From contig JAMLJG010000002.1 of NCBI GenBank assembly GCA_023953695.1, positions 186,001-250,000 on the forward strand: a stretch of 64,000 bases of DNA, read 5' to 3'. Every line of letters begins with the position of its first letter. The first letter of the stretch is position 1. Positions 62,270-64,000 of this stretch are shown in pieces. The position numbers and the translations under genes are program-made. This stretch comes from Kiritimatiellia bacterium (GTDB lineage: Bacteria > Verrucomicrobiota > Kiritimatiellia > CAIVKH01). Under the pieces are notes generated by a model. The model searched no databases, was not told the DNA's origin, and saw nothing but the letters and a program-made list of their open reading frames with translations.

Positions 62270-62908
62270 TCAAGGATAGAGGCGCTGCCGCTCCCAGCCT
62301 GTGCCGATGTGCTCGTATACCAAGCGGTCGTGAAGGCGATACGGACGCCCCTGCCAAAACTCGATGCGCTGCGGAGCGAGTCGGAAACCGCCCCAAAACG
62401 GAGGCAGCGGCACTTCTTGCCCGAGATTGCGCGCTTCAAGTTCTCGCTCGCGAGCCATCAGCGTTTCACGGCGATCGAGCGGCGAACTTTGTTTCGAGGC
62501 CCAAGCGCCGAGCTGGCTGCCGCGCGGGCGGGAGTGGAAATAGCGCGTAGATTCCTCAACGCTCACTTTTTCGAGCGCTCCCTCGATCCGCACTTGCCGG
62601 TGCAGCTCGCTCCAAAAAAACAACATCGCAGCGACGGGATTCTGGGCCAACTCTCGGCCCTTGCGGCTCTCATAATTTGTGAAGAAGACAAAGCCCCGCG
62701 CATCGAATCCCTTGAGAAGGAGCATCCGCGAGGAGGGTCGTCCTTCGGCGCACGTCGAAAGAGAAAAGGCATTCGGCTGATAGATGCGCGCGCGCTTTGC
62801 CGCCGCGAACCACCGCACGAATTGCTCAATGGGATCCGGCGCCGCCTGCGCTTCCGACAAGCCGCGCGCGACGCCCCTCAATCCATATAGCCACGCCCAA
62901 AGGTTCAT
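62270..62908 (-). CDS. pdxH: Pyridoxamine 5'-phosphate oxidase
   Basis: The 212-residue FMN enzyme oxidises pyridoxine or pyridoxamine 5'-phosphate to the active PLP cofactor. It has [25 protein letters not shown] split over the FMN site, [30 protein letters not shown] and the C-terminal [15 protein letters not shown] and GWERQRLYP. All are conserved in PdxH. The ATG at 62908 gives normal length. It converges on kdsD with 24 bp between stops and lies downstream of aspS on the same strand. Confidence 0.95.
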   Translation of the reverse strand: MNLWAWLYGLRGVARGLSEAQAAPDPIEQFVRWFAAAKRARIYQPNAFSLSTCAEGRPSSRMLLLKGFDARGFVFFTNYESRKGRELAQNPVAAMLFFWSELHRQVRIEGALEKVSVEESTRYFHSRPRGSQLGAWASKQSSPLDRRETLMARERELEARNLGQEVPLPPFWGGFRLAPQRIEFWQGRPYRLHDRLVYEHIGTGWERQRLYP

Positions 62909-62990
62909 GCGCCACTCCATGCCGGGAACCGCACGCGCTGTCAAGCGCACTCGCGCAATGCGCTAAAGATCGCGCGAGCCGAGCGCGCAG

Positions 62991-64000
62991 CTAGGCTTCC
63001 TCATCCGCAGCGGGCAAGTCGAGCTGAATCCAGATATCGCGAAGTTGGCGCGCGTCCACTTTGTCCGGCGCGTTCATCATCAAGTCCATGGCCTTCTGGG
63101 TCTTCGGAAACGCCAACACATCGCGAATGCTGTCCGCGCCGACCATCAACATGACGAGGCGGTCGAGACCGAGCGCGAGGCCACCGTGCGGAGGCGCCCC
63201 GAACTTGAAGGCGTCAATCATGTGCCCAAACATCGTCTTGATCTTTTCATCGCTCAAACCAAGCGCGCGGAAGGCGCGGGCTTGCAACTCCGAATCGTGA
63301 ATACGAATGCTTCCGCCGCCGAGCTCGACGCCGTTCAAGATCACATCGTAGGCCAACGCGCGGGCCTTCAGCGGCGCGGTCTCGATCAAAGGCACATCGT
63401 CCGGGTGCGGCGCGGTGAACGGGTGGTTGACGGAGGTCAAACCGCCATCGGCATTGCGCTCAAAGAGTGGGAAATCGGTGACCCAGGTGAAGGCGAAGAC
63501 GCCCTCGGGGATGAGCTTGGCTTCCTCGCCAGCGAGGAGTCGCAAGCGGCCGAGCGCGAGATTGGCCACGTCTACTTTGTCCGCCGCAAAGAGAATGAGG
63601 TCTCCCGGCTGCATATCGAGGCGCTCTTGCAGCCCCGCCTTCTCCGCGTCGCTGAAGAACTTGACGATGGGCGATTTCCACGAGCCGTCTGGCTGAACGC
63701 GAATATAGGCCAGCCCGCCGAGGCCCGCTTCTTTCGCGAGCGTTGTCCACGCGTCAATCGTGCCTTGCGACGCGCCGGCGAGGGTCTTGGCGTTGATCGC
63801 CTTCACCACGCCGCCCTGCCCCAACACGGTGGCAAAGACTTTGAACTGCGTTCCGGTGAAGAGGTCGCTCAGGTCGGTGAGCAGCATACCGAAGCGCGTG
63901 TCGGGCTTGTCGGACCCGTAGCGGCCCATTGCCTCGCTGAATGGCATGCGCGGCAGCGGCAGCGCGGGGCGCGGATGGCCGGAGGCTTCCATCACATCGG
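62991..64000 (-). CDS. aspS: Aspartyl-tRNA synthetase, C-terminal part (cut by window edge)
   Basis: About 336 residues are visible. They contain class II motif regions of the bacterial-type AspRS: PFSEAMGRYGSDKPDTRFGM, the GAD-type insert with AINAKTLAGASQGTIDAW and GDLILFAADK, FTWVTDFPLFE and PFTAPHPDD. ELGGGSIRIHDSELQ and the motif 3 block GGLALGLDRLVMLMVG follow, with SIRDVLAFPKT. The insert marks the bacterial form. The N-terminal anticodon-binding domain is outside the window. Confidence 0.96.
   Translation of the reverse strand, partial: DVMEASGHPRPALPLPRMPFSEAMGRYGSDKPDTRFGMLLTDLSDLFTGTQFKVFATVLGQGGVVKAINAKTLAGASQGTIDAWTTLAKEAGLGGLAYIRVQPDGSWKSPIVKFFSDAEKAGLQERLDMQPGDLILFAADKVDVANLALGRLRLLAGEEAKLIPEGVFAFTWVTDFPLFERNADGGLTSVNHPFTAPHPDDVPLIETAPLKARALAYDVILNGVELGGGSIRIHDSELQARAFRALGLSDEKIKTMFGHMIDAFKFGAPPHGGLALGLDRLVMLMVGADSIRDVLAFPKTQKAMDLMMNAPDKVDARQLRDIWIQLDLPAADEEA

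Noticed and set aside
1-64000. tRNA/rRNA genes, CRISPR arrays, transposases, prophage genes
   Set aside because: I looked for cloverleaf-like segments, regular short repeats and transposase or integrase motifs and found none I could support.

Overview
This 64 kb window is a continuous, gene-dense stretch of a GC-rich chromosome with about 51 protein genes. I see no rRNA, tRNA, insertion sequence, prophage or CRISPR array. Both ends cut through genes: a cation/proton antiporter on the left and aspartyl-tRNA synthetase on the right. The organism looks like a diderm, oxygen-respiring heterotroph. The evidence is a FadL-type outer-membrane protein, lipoprotein and Sec signal peptides, an arabinose-5-phosphate isomerase of Kdo synthesis, heptose-sugar genes and a full cbb3 oxidase locus. 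The fused ccoNO gene and single-haem CcoP hint at a lineage outside Proteobacteria (PVC superphylum or a neighbouring candidate phylum), but this is inference and no marker here settles it.

Layout. 1-4.5 kb (minus): antiporter, a VAO/4-cresol-dehydrogenase-type flavoenzyme, a receiver-histidine kinase hybrid and a FadL porin. 4.97-12.1 kb (plus): a ketosynthase with a Cys-His-Asn active site, two paralogous histidine kinases and an NtrC-type sigma54 activator, with essentially no gaps. 12.1-18.1 kb: sugar epimerases, serine O-acetyltransferase, a nucleotidyltransferase and two family-2 glycosyltransferases. 18.1-26.0 kb (minus): an eight-gene operon holding all steps from transaldolase to GDP-D-glycero-alpha-D-manno-heptose, plus a UDP-glucose-dehydrogenase-like enzyme without its catalytic cysteine, a methyltransferase and a membrane glycosyltransferase. 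26.1-33.6 kb: an SGNH hydrolase, then a five-gene glycosylation cassette with four consecutive 4-nt overlaps.

33.6-41.4 kb: a lipoprotein-type isoaspartyl methyltransferase, a 1480-residue secreted modular alpha-amylase with a clear terminator and a palindromic operator candidate, a DUF2237 protein, an epimerase and an exported Cys-rich protein. 41.4-42.5 kb: a deoxyhypusine-synthase-like protein. 42.6-50.8 kb (minus): the cbb3 oxidase and assembly operon ccoI-ccoS-ccoNO-ccoQ-ccoP-ccoG-ccoH-safE-like. 50.9-53.4 kb: a cytoplasmic GH31 glucosidase with a PA14 insert. 53.5-57.3 kb: a Fur-family regulator, an unknown 160-residue protein, RlmD, a C26 glutamine amidotransferase and a stand-alone AsnC sensor domain. 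57.2-61.1 kb (minus): GT-C membrane protein, polyprenyl-phosphate glycosyltransferase and polysaccharide deacetylase. 61.3-64 kb: arabinose-5-phosphate isomerase, PdxH and AspS.

The main theme is envelope glycan building. The window has three membrane GT-C enzymes, four GT2 enzymes (three of the polyprenyl-phosphate type), at least four sugar-nucleotide epimerases or oxidoreductases and a private heptose pathway. Starch breakdown (secreted GH13, cytoplasmic GH31), high-affinity oxygen respiration and an orphan ketosynthase/two-component locus are the other blocks. The observations I rate highest are the self-contained heptose operon with its Cys-less dehydrogenase, and the ketosynthase fused by context to a three-component signalling set.
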